Positions 49,258-58,765 of a DNA stretch of 64,000 nt are shown in pieces (position 1 is the stretch's first letter; each line of letters starts with the position of its first letter). Source of the stretch: Cadophora sp. MPI-SDFR-AT-0126. Its lineage: Eukaryota > Ascomycota > Leotiomycetes > Helotiales > Ploettnerulaceae. Made by a program: the position numbers and the translations under genes. The stretch covers positions 620,001-684,000 of the forward strand of contig JAGMVK010000001.1 of assembly GCA_020747065.1 (NCBI GenBank), written 5' to 3'. The notes beneath the pieces are model-generated. The model was not told the DNA's origin. It did no database searches and saw nothing but the letters and a program-made list of their open reading frames with translations.

Positions 49258-50169
49258 ATGTCTTCCTATCTGGAGAAGCAGCAGGCTCTATTCAAGAGCG
49301 ATGCTATGTCGGCAGCACCAAAAATCTCTACCAAGCGCAACCTCGCACCACCAGCTCCTGAATCTGCACCATCTCCAGCTCCCTCTAATGCTTCGAATGC
49401 GTCCAAAGGTGAAAATAAGGATGCAAAGAGAAAGAGAGAATCGGAGTCCAAGAAGAATATTGTCTACTCTCAACCCGCTGCCACAGGTTACGGAAATGAA
49501 GCGTTCACCCAGGTCACGTACGTTATTGAGTTCTTGAAGAAGAAGGATGAGGCAAAGACCTTTCACGAAATCTTGCAGTACTTGAGCCAGGTCCATACCG
49601 ATGAGAATACGAAGCAAATGATTGCCAAGATCCTCAAGAAGCACGACCGAGTACAATGGTTCCCAGATCCGAATCTGAAGTCTCAGACTTGGGATTCTGG
49701 CTCGTACATGCACCGTCCTATCATAAACGTCCGCTCCAAGGAGGATCTCATTACATACCTACAGAAGAAGGTCGATGCACAAGGAGTCTCTGTCAAGGAT
49801 CTGAAGGACGGCTGGCCGGATTGCGAGGATGCTATTGACGAGCTAGAGAAGGCGAAGAAGGTTCTGGTCACGAGAACGAAGAAGGACAATCATGCTCGGA
49901 TGGTTTGGAGCAACGATCCGACTCTGGTTAAGGACATCGATGCCGAATTCCAAGTCATGTGGCACCAGATCGAGTTACCCAGCGTTGACGAGCTTGTCCG
50001 AAAACTCCAGGAAGCCGGCCAAAAGCCCGCCAGCGAAGACCCCAGCAAGCGTATCAAGGCTGCTCCGAAGGCAAAGGAGAAGAAGAAGAGGGCACCCAGA
50101 AAGGGCGGAAAGACCACAAATACACATATGTCCCACCTTCTCAAAGATTTCTCATACCTGAAGCGATAG
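49258..50169 (+). CDS. TFA2: Transcription factor IIE subunit beta (Tfa2)
   Basis: Single exon, 303 residues. After a Ser/Ala/Pro-rich N-terminus and a basic block (KDAKRKRESESKKN), two winged-helix domains follow: TQVTYVIEFLKKKDEAKTFH with YLSQVHTDENTKQMIAKILK, and YMHRPIINVRSKEDLITYLQ with VSVKDLKDGWPDCEDAIDEL and KVLVTRTKKDN. The C-terminus has DAEFQVMWHQIELP, KPASEDPSKRIKAAPKAKEK and a strongly basic tail ending in THLL-type KDFSYLKR. This is TFIIE beta, which with TFIIE alpha recruits and stimulates TFIIH at RNA polymerase II promoters. An in-frame start-like codon upstream (49171) adds residues that do not resemble the family; the ATG at 49258 gives the expected MSSYLEKQQALFK. Confidence 0.95.
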   Translation: MSSYLEKQQALFKSDAMSAAPKISTKRNLAPPAPESAPSPAPSNASNASKGENKDAKRKRESESKKNIVYSQPAATGYGNEAFTQVTYVIEFLKKKDEAKTFHEILQYLSQVHTDENTKQMIAKILKKHDRVQWFPDPNLKSQTWDSGSYMHRPIINVRSKEDLITYLQKKVDAQGVSVKDLKDGWPDCEDAIDELEKAKKVLVTRTKKDNHARMVWSNDPTLVKDIDAEFQVMWHQIELPSVDELVRKLQEAGQKPASEDPSKRIKAAPKAKEKKKRAPRKGGKTTNTHMSHLLKDFSYLKR

Positions 50170-51037
50170 AGACTTCAAAGCGCGGCCGGCGGGAATCGAA
50201 CGGAGAACCGACTGATCCATTTCGCATGCATTCCAGGGCGTTCTGGAGGGAAGTTACTGGTATTTGTCTTTAGCGATGGCGTTTGGTCGACTTTGATTGG
50301 AGTTTACGAGGTCTCAGAGGTGTCCAGCCTAGAGAATCCATACCTTCAAATCATCGCCAGCACAGTCATCAGCGTGAGTAAAGGAGATGTTCAGTTGTCA
50401 TGTTCTTGAATGTGAGGCAGTGGAGTCCAAGTGATCTCCTTGGTTATAGCTCTGCCGAGTTCAGGTGAGACACATCAGGTATTTGTATAGCCCTACCACT
50501 TCGATGCATCCCTCCCAGTGCTTTTTATTTTGCCTCATACAAATCTGTTGAAATCAACCAGGGACTTACACCGACGCGGGAAAATGTCCTTTTTTTGATA
50601 TACATTTCTGTACTCTTTGAAGCAAACACAACTTTTAGCAGACACAATTCAAACTTTCTGCTCTGTTCGGGGCGATGTTACCATCAGCTATCGGCTTTGG
50701 TACACTTATTCTTGTTTCATTCCGGAAAGCTTCAAAAGTCTTTTGAGGACAGCTCTTTGATAAAGCGTGCCCCTCCGACATTCAGCCGAGGCGGCGGAAT
50801 TTGGCGTCATCATGCCTCGGAGGCGGGGGATGTTTCGAATTTGTTGATTTCTAATCCCATCTAACCAACTCCGAGAATTCCACGAGACCTCTTTTATGAT
50901 AAGTAATCATCGATTGCCTTCTCTGCTCAGCCCTTTAACTGTAACATACAAATACTCTCGTTCTTCTGAACTGCGCGAATTAGACTTCCGGCTTCTAAAG
51001 TCTAGACGCTCTTCCCAACCAACGCTGCTCCCCGTTA
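50170..51037. other. Intergenic, no gene recognised
   Basis: About 870 bp between two plus-strand genes. A tRNA-like T-loop string near 50,190 on the minus strand was examined and rejected. No gene is seen. Confidence 0.45.
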
Positions 51038-51783
51038 ATGTTCAAGCCGACTCTACGCAGCATGACACAATTTAACATCGAAGTTGTCAGTGATACTGTC
51101 TGTCCCTGGTGTTATGTAGGAAAGAAGAAGCTCGATGCTGCCATTACGGCATATAAGCAACTGCACCCAGATTCTGGAGACACATTTTCGACAACCTGGA
51201 TGCCTTTTTACCTGAACCCTGGCGCATCAAAAACCGGTAGCACTTTTCAAGCTTAAATTCCTTCAGAGAAGTAACTGATCAGGAAACAGGCGTTGACAAG
51301 ACCGCTTATTACAAGACCAAGTTCGGCGTGGACCGCACGGCTATGATCTTCGAGCGGCTCGCGCAGACTGGCAAGGAAGCCGGTATCAACTTTAAGTTCG
51401 GCGGTAAGACGGGGAACACGAGAGACAGTCATCGTTTGATCCAGCTGGGCAAGTCCAAGTCGCCAGAGATGCAAACAAAAGTCGTCGAGCAGCTCTTCGC
51501 TGCGTACTTTGAGAACGAGGGCGATATCACGAGTCATGATGTCCTGCTGAGCGCTGCCACCAAGGCGGGACTGGATGAGAAGGAAGCGAAGGATTGGTTG
51601 AAGTCTGACAAAGGCGGGAAGTCTGTCGACGAGGAGGTTGAGCAGGCGAGATTGAATCAAATTTCGGGGGTGCCGAATTTCACGATACAGGGGAAATTCG
51701 AGGTGGGAGGTGCACAGGATTCTGGGGTGTTCCTGAGACTCTTCGAGAAGATCAAGGCGGCAGAGGATGGAGCAAAGGCTTGA
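51038..51783 (+). CDS. DsbA-fold thioredoxin-like oxidoreductase (FrnE type)
   Basis: Two exons: 51038-51236 and 51290-51783, giving 230 residues. It has FNIEVVSDTVCPWCYVGKKK, with the CPWC active-site pair at about residues 22-25, TTWMPFYLNPGASKTGVDK, FERLAQTGKEAGINFKFGG, SHRLIQLGKSKSPEMQTKVV, EQLFAAYFENEGDITSHDVL and the cis-proline loop ISGVPNFTIQGKFEVGGAQD. This is the FrnE/2-hydroxychromene-2-carboxylate-isomerase-like branch of the DsbA fold, cytosolic proteins with thiol-disulphide activity of uncertain substrate. Both cysteines are present, so redox activity is plausible. The start could also be the ATG at 51062 (MTQFNIEV), which removes eight residues and fits the usual family N-terminus. 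Confidence 0.92.
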
Positions 51784-52037
51784 AGAGATATGGTCAGGTC
51801 GAGGCGTATACAGGTTCATGATAATTGTATGAGAGCGATACTTTTTGGGGAAAACACATGGCTGTATCCAATCATGATTGATTTTCCCAAACTTCGGCTA
51901 ATAGCCTTCTCAGGCTCCTCATGGTGAGGATGACAGAAGCAAATCGCTATGGGAGACATCTGTAAGTACTCAAAGGAATACATGTATTCAGCTCCGGCTG
52001 CCTTTTGTTCTGTAGTTCTCGTCATGTCAACAGCTGA

Positions 52038-52050
52038 GGGGGGGGGGGGG
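52038..52050. repeat. Poly-G run
   Basis: Thirteen consecutive G residues; the exact length may be a sequencing artefact. Confidence 0.8.
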
Positions 52051-52429
52051 CGAATCAACATACAATTGTCTTGCGACAATTACCCATATCCTTTCACCTG
52101 TCAACTTAGCGGTCCATAGGTCCAACCTTCATCTGCGTCATGAACCAAGCCGCGCGCAACATTATCAACAACGGTATCATTATTACAAGGGCCTTTGACG
52201 GAATGGGCTTCGAACGCCTCTTAGGAATCGCTAGAAAAGTATCCAGCGTACGAAGCACTTCTGTGAGAACTTCATCCTCTCGCGCGTAGCCGTCTTAACT
52301 TTCCAATACTTACCTGCATGACCCCTCTACTATTCTTGCCTGTGTTGACAAGTATCTGCGAACACATAAGACAGGTCTAATCCAACTTTTCGTTCACGTC
52401 GTCTTCAGTTGGAAGTATGACCGCATCCT

Positions 52430-53060
52430 CAGCAGTATTGGAAAGCCATGACCTCTTTCAGTTTACATATCGCTGCTCAAGGTCAAGTCAAATTCATCTT
52501 CATTCATATACGACAGAGATTGTTCGTTTGATTTTCTCGTCTTCGAGATCAACAAAGAACAGAAGAGACTCACCAGATCCATAACATATGTTAACCAACT
52601 CATTGCCGCTGAATCCAGAAGATAGGCTGTACTATGCGCCATACATCGACCCTTTCCATTTGAAGCGGCATTTGGGTGTTTAAGACTGTCTTCCCACGAT
52701 GAAGATTGAAATCCATTTTTTCGCCGACTACGTGTAAGACATGCTCACCGCCATTCTTGGACCCCTCGCATAAGTGCGATTGATCAATACTAAGGCCACC
52801 GACTGTATGAATTAGCTTTTGACCTTCAGTAACAGTAGAGGCGAGTGCCTTACGAATCCCCCGGCCTCCCGTTCCCAAGGAATATCAGTCCCAATGCGGG
52901 AATAACTACATATGACATCCTCTGAAAGCTCAATCTTCTTGTCTCAAACCAAGTCCAGCACGGGTTATAGAAATCGAATGGATCTAGATTGAAACAATCA
53001 ATGGTCGTGTTGATTTTTCGGTTCAAGTACTCCTTACACTCTTTTGTCGTTCTCAATTTT
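52430..53060 (-). pseudogene. Possible decayed gene, frame-broken
   Basis: Three open segments follow one another on the minus strand in different frames: TKECKEYLNRKINTTIDCFN and ETRRLSFQRMSYVVIPALGL (53056-52850), then GIRKALASTVTEGQKLIHTV (52878-52600), then GRCMAHSTAYLLDSAAMSWL followed by THYVMDL-like sequence up to a GTGAGT donor-like site near 52,575. Each segment reads like protein but joins need frame changes. It could be a gene with introns I could not resolve or a pseudogene. No family is recognised. Confidence 0.25.
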
Positions 53061-53589
53061 GAAGTTGTTAACTTTGTTGTATCGAGTCAGTCTATCTGCT
53101 GACTATCCAGAGTGTTCGGCACTTCGATCGCGTCATTTCTAATGGTGGAATGTCCAGATGAGAGGTTCGATGCTGTGAGCATTGGCAAAGTGGACTAAGA
53201 GGGAGGAGATTTCGTACATGATCTCGCTTTCAACTCAGCTCATAAATTTAAGCACTTCGTAACATGAAATAGAGTTGAGGTAGTAGGATATTCTCAATTA
53301 AGGAAAATGTGAATCCACTTGCGACTCAAGAGCGTTAAAAGGAGAATTCAGAAGAATCGAAGGCCTCAAAATCCTTGTTTATTGATCATGTTATGGCAAG
53401 ATTTTGGAATGAAGGTAAACTGTTTACCAGAATACACGTGATGAAGCATTGGGGGAAGATTTGAAAGCGAGAGGGACAATTCTGCAGCTTGCTTTCGAAG
53501 ACATCCTAGTTTCTTAACCCAGAGGTATCTTGCAAGTCTTGAATAGATCATCTACGTACCTTCGGAATGTCGCACTGAAGCTGAGCATA

Positions 53590-53830
53590 GAGTCATGGAC
53601 TCTCCCATCACGAACTCAAACATGAACTCAGGCATGAAGCTCTGGATTCCTCCATGGATATGAACAAGAATTTCTGGACTCTTTCAAAACAAGTTCTACT
53701 ATCATAGATTCAAGTATGGAGCCATGGACTTCCTCCTCTTCATGGACTGGAGTCTAGAACGCCAGACACCTTGAACTAGAGTTGGAGTTCCGTATCATGG
53801 ATATGAGCATGGTGCTTCGAACCCTGCTCA
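53590..53830. repeat. Degenerate 'catggact/catggat' repeat tract
   Basis: Several imperfect copies of CATGGACT, CATGGAT and CATGAACTC recur at irregular 20-40 nt spacing. No open frame spans the tract on either strand. Confidence 0.45.
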
Positions 53831-53915
53831 ACTGGTCAAAAGCCCCATCATGCAATTCTTTGAGTGGTTATAGATAGGCGTCAGGACATCAATAAGCATG
53901 ACTGAATGTGTCTAA

Positions 53916-54101
53916 GTGACAATACCTCCTACTCGGTGGCAAAGTTGTACTGGTAAATGTCATGGAGAAATTGCTTTATTCAACATGCGAAAGTGCCAAA
54001 AGGCCCTTGGAGAATTGCAAGGGCAAACAGTAAACGGAGGAGCTGAATGTACATTGTCTGACCAGCATTGCTGGTGTGGGCGATTTTGCCTTGAACCGTA
54101 G
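53916..54101 (+). CDS. Possible cysteine-rich short ORF
   Basis: A 61-codon frame with eight cysteines in 60 residues: SCTGKCHGEIALFNMRKCQK, then ECTLSDQHCWCGRFCLEP. Cysteine spacing is suggestive of a small disulphide-bonded protein, but there is no signal peptide and no clear upstream exon supplying one, and the region is gene-poor. It could be the remnant of a small secreted protein or chance. Confidence 0.25.
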   Translation: MTIPPTRWQSCTGKCHGEIALFNMRKCQKALGELQGQTVNGGAECTLSDQHCWCGRFCLEP

Positions 54102-55233
54102 CAAGCTGGACGTCAATGCTGGAATTTGATCGCTTAAGCTCGGCATACAAAGACAGTTGGACTACAGCAAAACGAGTAAGTGGGCTACAAAGAGACTGTC
54201 AGATCTAAAAATGGGTGATATAGAAACAGAAATATTCTCCGGCATTGCTTGCACTTGGTGCCCACATTTGAATTCAGATGTGCTACCAGTGAAAGGAGCC
54301 AGTCTTCCACAAGCCCAGACTTGCGGAGTCACAATCCGATCATCAACAAATTCACAATGACGATTCAAACGAACGAGCATTTCGTGCCACACTGACTCTC
54401 TAGTCACGACGTAATAATAGCAATAAGTGGCCATTCTTCGGATGGCTTGCCGTTGTTGGTAATCTGTTTCTTCGCGACGATCTGAGCGCATGCATCTGTC
54501 AAACACGCCACGAAACAAAATCAACAGCGCGAAGTTTCAAAATTTCCAGCCTCATGTATCACGGCCCCAACACAAGGAAAAGAAGTGGAAAATTTCCGTC
54601 GCCGAGTGCACTCGTTTGTCGAAGAGGCAGGTTCTGTCGATATGGACAAGATGCCCAGCTCTGGGGGACAAAATTCTTGATGGCGGGGTGTGGAGAATGA
54701 AGACACGGAGATATACGACTGAGATTTCTCGACGAAACCTCGCATTTTGAAGAAGATAAAAAGAATAGCCAGAATCTTTAATTGATAAAGGGAATTGACC
54801 GGCATCTCCGGTACGTTACCAATAGAAAATTGGTGGACGGTACTCGTTTGAGGAATCGTGATCACCACACAGAGTTTGGAAGTACCCCAGTACCTCTCAG
54901 TAGGGGTTGACACCGTACCTGATACAAGAGAATATTTTACCTCGAGCAACGACAACAGAACAACGACTCGCATTGGCTTGCTTCACCATCATGATATTTT
55001 GCTGAAAAAGTGAGGAGGCTACACGATTCGAGAAGTCTGGTATCAGCCATAAGGCAGGCTTTGTTCTTGTTCTTCTTCCACCAGTCGCATAAGGGTGGGA
55101 GCCGAGGTTATCTCGTGTTTGACGAGCCTATCCCCAAACAGTCAAAGCATGACCCGGCTAGGTGACCATCCCATCCCTGAGGGACTTGCCGCGCAAAAGA
55201 CTCGATGGAGGACTCGAAGGGGAAGGGGAAGGC

Positions 55234-55236
<3 letters not shown>

Positions 55237-55282
<46 letters not shown>
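55237..55282. repeat. (GA)n microsatellite
   Basis: About 23 perfect GA dinucleotides in intergenic DNA. Confidence 0.95.
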
Positions 55283-55289
<7 letters not shown>

Positions 55290-55779
55290 TAACAGGATCG
55301 GTGCGAGCCTTTGCTGCAGACTTACTTATAAACATAACGATAAGAATGCCCAGAGGATCTCCTCGTGGTTCCAAGACTTCTCATGGCTTTGCAGCAGTTC
55401 CATTGCTTGCTGATGCTCAATAAGCTTTCCAAGACGGATTCCAAGACTTACTTGGCAGTTGTTTAGAAGTGCCATCGATTCTTCTCTGCCCCGGCGAGCC
55501 GGGCTTCATGCCACCAGATGCTGGGCAGATAGCGCCACATCATATCATATCATTCCTCTTTTGGGTGGTGGTGGTGTGCCGCCAGTGTGCTGCACCAAAC
55601 CAGTTTGACGGAATAAGTGAGGGGAGGTCACCAGATGACAGCCAGCGTTGTATTTATATGCTGTGCATCGCGGTGTGGTGTAGTGAGTGTACGGTAGCTG
55701 AGATACGTAAAATAAAATATAATACAGCAGAGGAGTGTTGCTGCAGAGAAAGAAGGATCGGAGACCTCTCAAGGAACAT

Positions 55780-55803
55780 CTCCATGTCCATGTCCATGTC
55801 CAC
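55780..55803. repeat. (TCCATG)n simple repeat
   Basis: Four hexanucleotide units, the last one diverged. Confidence 0.85.
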
Positions 55804-56401
55804 CTCCATCCTCTGTCCAATCTGCGCTGCTGCTCCAGACTCAAACCATAATTAATTAAACTCGCAGGCTTTGACTGACCCAATCCAACCCGACCCAACC
55901 CAGGCTCAGGCCCGCTCAAAGTTTGACTAAGACCCATTAATCGTGGGCCTGTTCCATCGGATCTGGGTGTGGCCGCTGCTCCTGGCTCAAAGCTTACCTC
56001 CGTACAGTGCACTGCACTGCACTGCTGTCCCAGCCAATCCGCCTCTGTCTAGCGCACTTGTTGCGTTGCCTGCCCTGCCCCCAATTGAAACCGAGACCCC
56101 CTCACAACATCCTCATCCACTACTTCTCGAGACGACGACAACGACGACAGACTGACAGACAGACAAAGATACAACAGAGACTGCCAGATTAGCAATTCAA
56201 CGTACGAACGTTCGTAACACTTCTCCCGATAACGAATAGATTCTCGCACACGCTTGGTTGCCCGGCGTCTGCCGCTCCGTCGACTGCACTTGATCGCGCT
56301 CACTCAACGACTCCCTCCGCCACCTCGATTGAAGTCACGCATACAATGTCGACCACCCCCCATTAACGATCGATAAATACCAGCGGCAGGGCCGCGACAA
56401 G

Positions 56402-58765
56402 ATGAATATGGAAGTACGACAGCTTATCAACATTGCGAGGCCCAGCCGGACCTCGTCATCGACTGCAACGCCGCATTGTACTCCTTTCACGCTTCCTTCA
56501 AATGGAGTCCTCAAACTCGCAGTTGACAACATCATTACGCTCACATCGGATGCAGTTTTCCAACCCGAATGCACCGGTTTCAGTGGGACGGTCCTCACCG
56601 GGAAGGGTTATACTGATTTTCGCGATCCATTTTACGCCTCGACGATACCCGAATGCTACGCGCTGGCAGCTGCGACGGTGACTGCGTACATGCTTGTGAT
56701 AATGCTTTTCATCACTCCCAGGACATTCTTACGCGAAGGTGCAGTGGTTCTAGGCAGACGTGGTTTCACAAATGGTCCGTCGGCGAGTGATGCGGGTATC
56801 GGAATTGGAGGACGACCATGGCTCCAGAAGGTTGCAGCGCTGACGGTAGCGATATCCCTCACCATTGCGACCGCGGATACCTTTCGTGTGGCCGAAGCAC
56901 AATATCAGGTTGGATACATGGATGCAGCTGCGTTGCAAAGCGAAGTGGAAGACGGCCTGGAGTTAAAGATCATACGCGTTATTTCAGACACCTTCCTATG
57001 GCTCGCCCAAGCCCAGACTTTGATAAGGCTGTTTCCACGACAAAGGGAGAAGATCATTATCAAGTGGACGGCTTTTGCTCTTATCAGTCTCGACGTCCTC
57101 TTCAGCATCCTCAACAATTTCGTTTATAACGGCAATTCCCGACCACGAAGTTTTGTCGATGCGATTCCTGCACTTGCATATCTCTTCCAGCTTGCACTAA
57201 GTCTGCTGTACGCTGCATGGGTTATGTATTACTCGATCACGAAGAAGCAATTCGCTTTCTATCATGTTCAGATGAAGAATATGTGTTTAGTTTCGCTGTT
57301 GTCACTGGCATCAGTGCTGATACCGGTGGTCTTTTTCGTTTTGGATATATCACAACCATCTCTAGCTGGTTGGGGAGACTACGTGCGATGGGTTGGAGCA
57401 GCGGCAGCAAGTGTCGTGGTGTGGGAATGGGTGGAAAGGATTGAAGCGTTGGAGAGAGATGACAAGAAGGATGGCGTGTTAGGACGAGAGGTGTTCGATG
57501 GAGATGAGATGTTGGACGCCAATTCTTCCTCGAACGACCACTGGAAGAATGGCAAGTCTAGTGGAAAGAGCGACGATGGAGATCGTGACGGGGGTGGTGG
57601 AGCTATTACAAGCTCCAATGGAAGATCTTGGCCTACCGTCGCTGGCCTCGCACATCGTTATCGACCGCGGGCTAAGCAAGATGTTGAGAGTGGTAAAACG
57701 AGGGGTGGGGGAGGAGCTACGAGGAATAAAAGAGGACCACGGCCACGACCTCCATTATGGCCTACCCGGCCACCAGCTGCTGCAACACCGATCAGCAGAA
57801 CAGACTCTGCAAGTGCGGAGAGTACGGTGTATGCCATTCGATATCATCCGATCAGTGAGGCGGCTGCACCGATTAGAGAAAATACGAGAGAGAGTATGAG
57901 GCCGGCGGACCTGTCCAGGCACAATAGTGCAGAAATAGTCAGACCTCCAAGCCCTCGCCGGAACTCAAGCGACGACGCGGAGAAGAAATCTATCATTGAG
58001 CGAATGGAAGAAGGGTATGGTACAGAGCCTCCAGCCCCAGAACCACAGAGTGCATGGAATGCTCTCGCCAAAGCCAACCCATTCCGGAGAAGAGGACGAG
58101 AACCCCCGCCACAAGTGTCTGCACATACCGCTAAGACTCAAGAGACAGCAAATGCTCATGGCCCATCAAGCGTATGGGATGTTCGAGCACGACTTGAGGA
58201 TTTCGCCGCAACACAAGCAGAAAAGCTTCGCGATAAGAACCGAGTTAACACAGCTGTCGGCCCTCTTCCTGTTACGGTCATTCCAGCTCCTCCTCGAAGA
58301 AGGGACCTCGCCGCAACTCTTGAAGAGCTGGAGGACGCTGAGGGAAGAGAAGAACAATCACAAACACAACAGTCAACAGAACGCCCCATGCCTGAGCGTT
58401 CGATGAGTGTGGCAACCAGAACCGTCGCACCTATCCTCGAAGAGGGCGAAAGTTCACGCTACCAACACCCACAGCGTCTGAGCGACCCATACCGACCAGA
58501 CGATTTGAACGGACACTCCATCCACCAGCGTGGAACCATTCAATTCGTCACTGCTCTGCCACAGGACCGTGAAGCCAACGAGCCCAGTTCGCCTGTATCT
58601 CCACTGGAGGTACAACGCGTAACACCTATAAGCATCATCAATAGCACTCGCAGCAGCACAGTCCAGCCACGATCACCTACATCACAACGGAGATCCGACG
58701 GCCTCCCTGTGACGAGCATACCAGCTCCACCTCGAAGGCCGCGATCTCCCGATGAGGATGATTAG
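56402..58765 (+). CDS. palH: PalH/Rim21 ambient pH sensor, seven-TM
   Basis: Single exon, 787 residues. Near the start, TPHCTPFTLPSNGVLKL, then FRDPFYASTIPECYALAAAT, the first TM AYMLVIMLFITPRTFLR, WLQKVAALTVAISLTIATAD, SDTFLWLAQAQTLIRLFPRQ, a run of further TM helices (FALISLDVLFSILNNFVY, AYLFQLALSLLYAAWVMYYS, LVSLLSLASVLIPVVFFVLD) and GWGDYVRWVGAAAASVVVWE directly before ERIEALERDDKKDGVLGREV. This last block is diagnostic of PalH/Rim21. The cytosolic tail of about 430 residues is Arg/Pro/Ser-rich and disordered. PalH senses alkaline pH at the plasma membrane, recruits the arrestin PalF and starts activation of PacC. An unbroken 787-codon frame means no introns. Confidence 0.95.
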   Translation: MNMEVRQLINIARPSRTSSSTATPHCTPFTLPSNGVLKLAVDNIITLTSDAVFQPECTGFSGTVLTGKGYTDFRDPFYASTIPECYALAAATVTAYMLVIMLFITPRTFLREGAVVLGRRGFTNGPSASDAGIGIGGRPWLQKVAALTVAISLTIATADTFRVAEAQYQVGYMDAAALQSEVEDGLELKIIRVISDTFLWLAQAQTLIRLFPRQREKIIIKWTAFALISLDVLFSILNNFVYNGNSRPRSFVDAIPALAYLFQLALSLLYAAWVMYYSITKKQFAFYHVQMKNMCLVSLLSLASVLIPVVFFVLDISQPSLAGWGDYVRWVGAAAASVVVWEWVERIEALERDDKKDGVLGREVFDGDEMLDANSSSNDHWKNGKSSGKSDDGDRDGGGGAITSSNGRSWPTVAGLAHRYRPRAKQDVESGKTRGGGGATRNKRGPRPRPPLWPTRPPAAATPISRTDSASAESTVYAIRYHPISEAAAPIRENTRESMRPADLSRHNSAEIVRPPSPRRNSSDDAEKKSIIERMEEGYGTEPPAPEPQSAWNALAKANPFRRRGREPPPQVSAHTAKTQETANAHGPSSVWDVRARLEDFAATQAEKLRDKNRVNTAVGPLPVTVIPAPPRRRDLAATLEELEDAEGREEQSQTQQSTERPMPERSMSVATRTVAPILEEGESSRYQHPQRLSDPYRPDDLNGHSIHQRGTIQFVTALPQDREANEPSSPVSPLEVQRVTPISIINSTRSSTVQPRSPTSQRRSDGLPVTSIPAPPRRPRSPDEDD

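Larger units (their letters stand above)
51784..56401. other. Gene-poor 4.6 kb stretch with repeats and broken ORFs
   Basis: No intact gene is supported. It contains a poly-G run (52,038-52,050), frame-broken coding-like sequence on the minus strand between about 52,430 and 53,060, degenerate 'catggact' repeats at 53,590-53,830, a cysteine-rich short ORF at 53,916-54,101, a long GA microsatellite and a TCCATG repeat. The last 700 bp are the palH promoter and leader. Base composition is AT-richer than in the neighbouring genes in the first 3 kb. Confidence 0.5.

Noticed and set aside
50185..50260. tRNA-like T-loop string (GTTCGATTCCC) on the minus strand
   Set aside because: No matching 5' acceptor strand or D-arm could be folded at tRNA length; it sits in the 3' UTR of TFA2.
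54162..54524. 120-codon minus-strand frame with a few cysteines (RHCEFVDDRIVTPQVWACGR)
   Set aside because: Looks faintly protein-like but has no signal peptide, no coherent start and no neighbours that complete it; left as part of the gene-poor interval.
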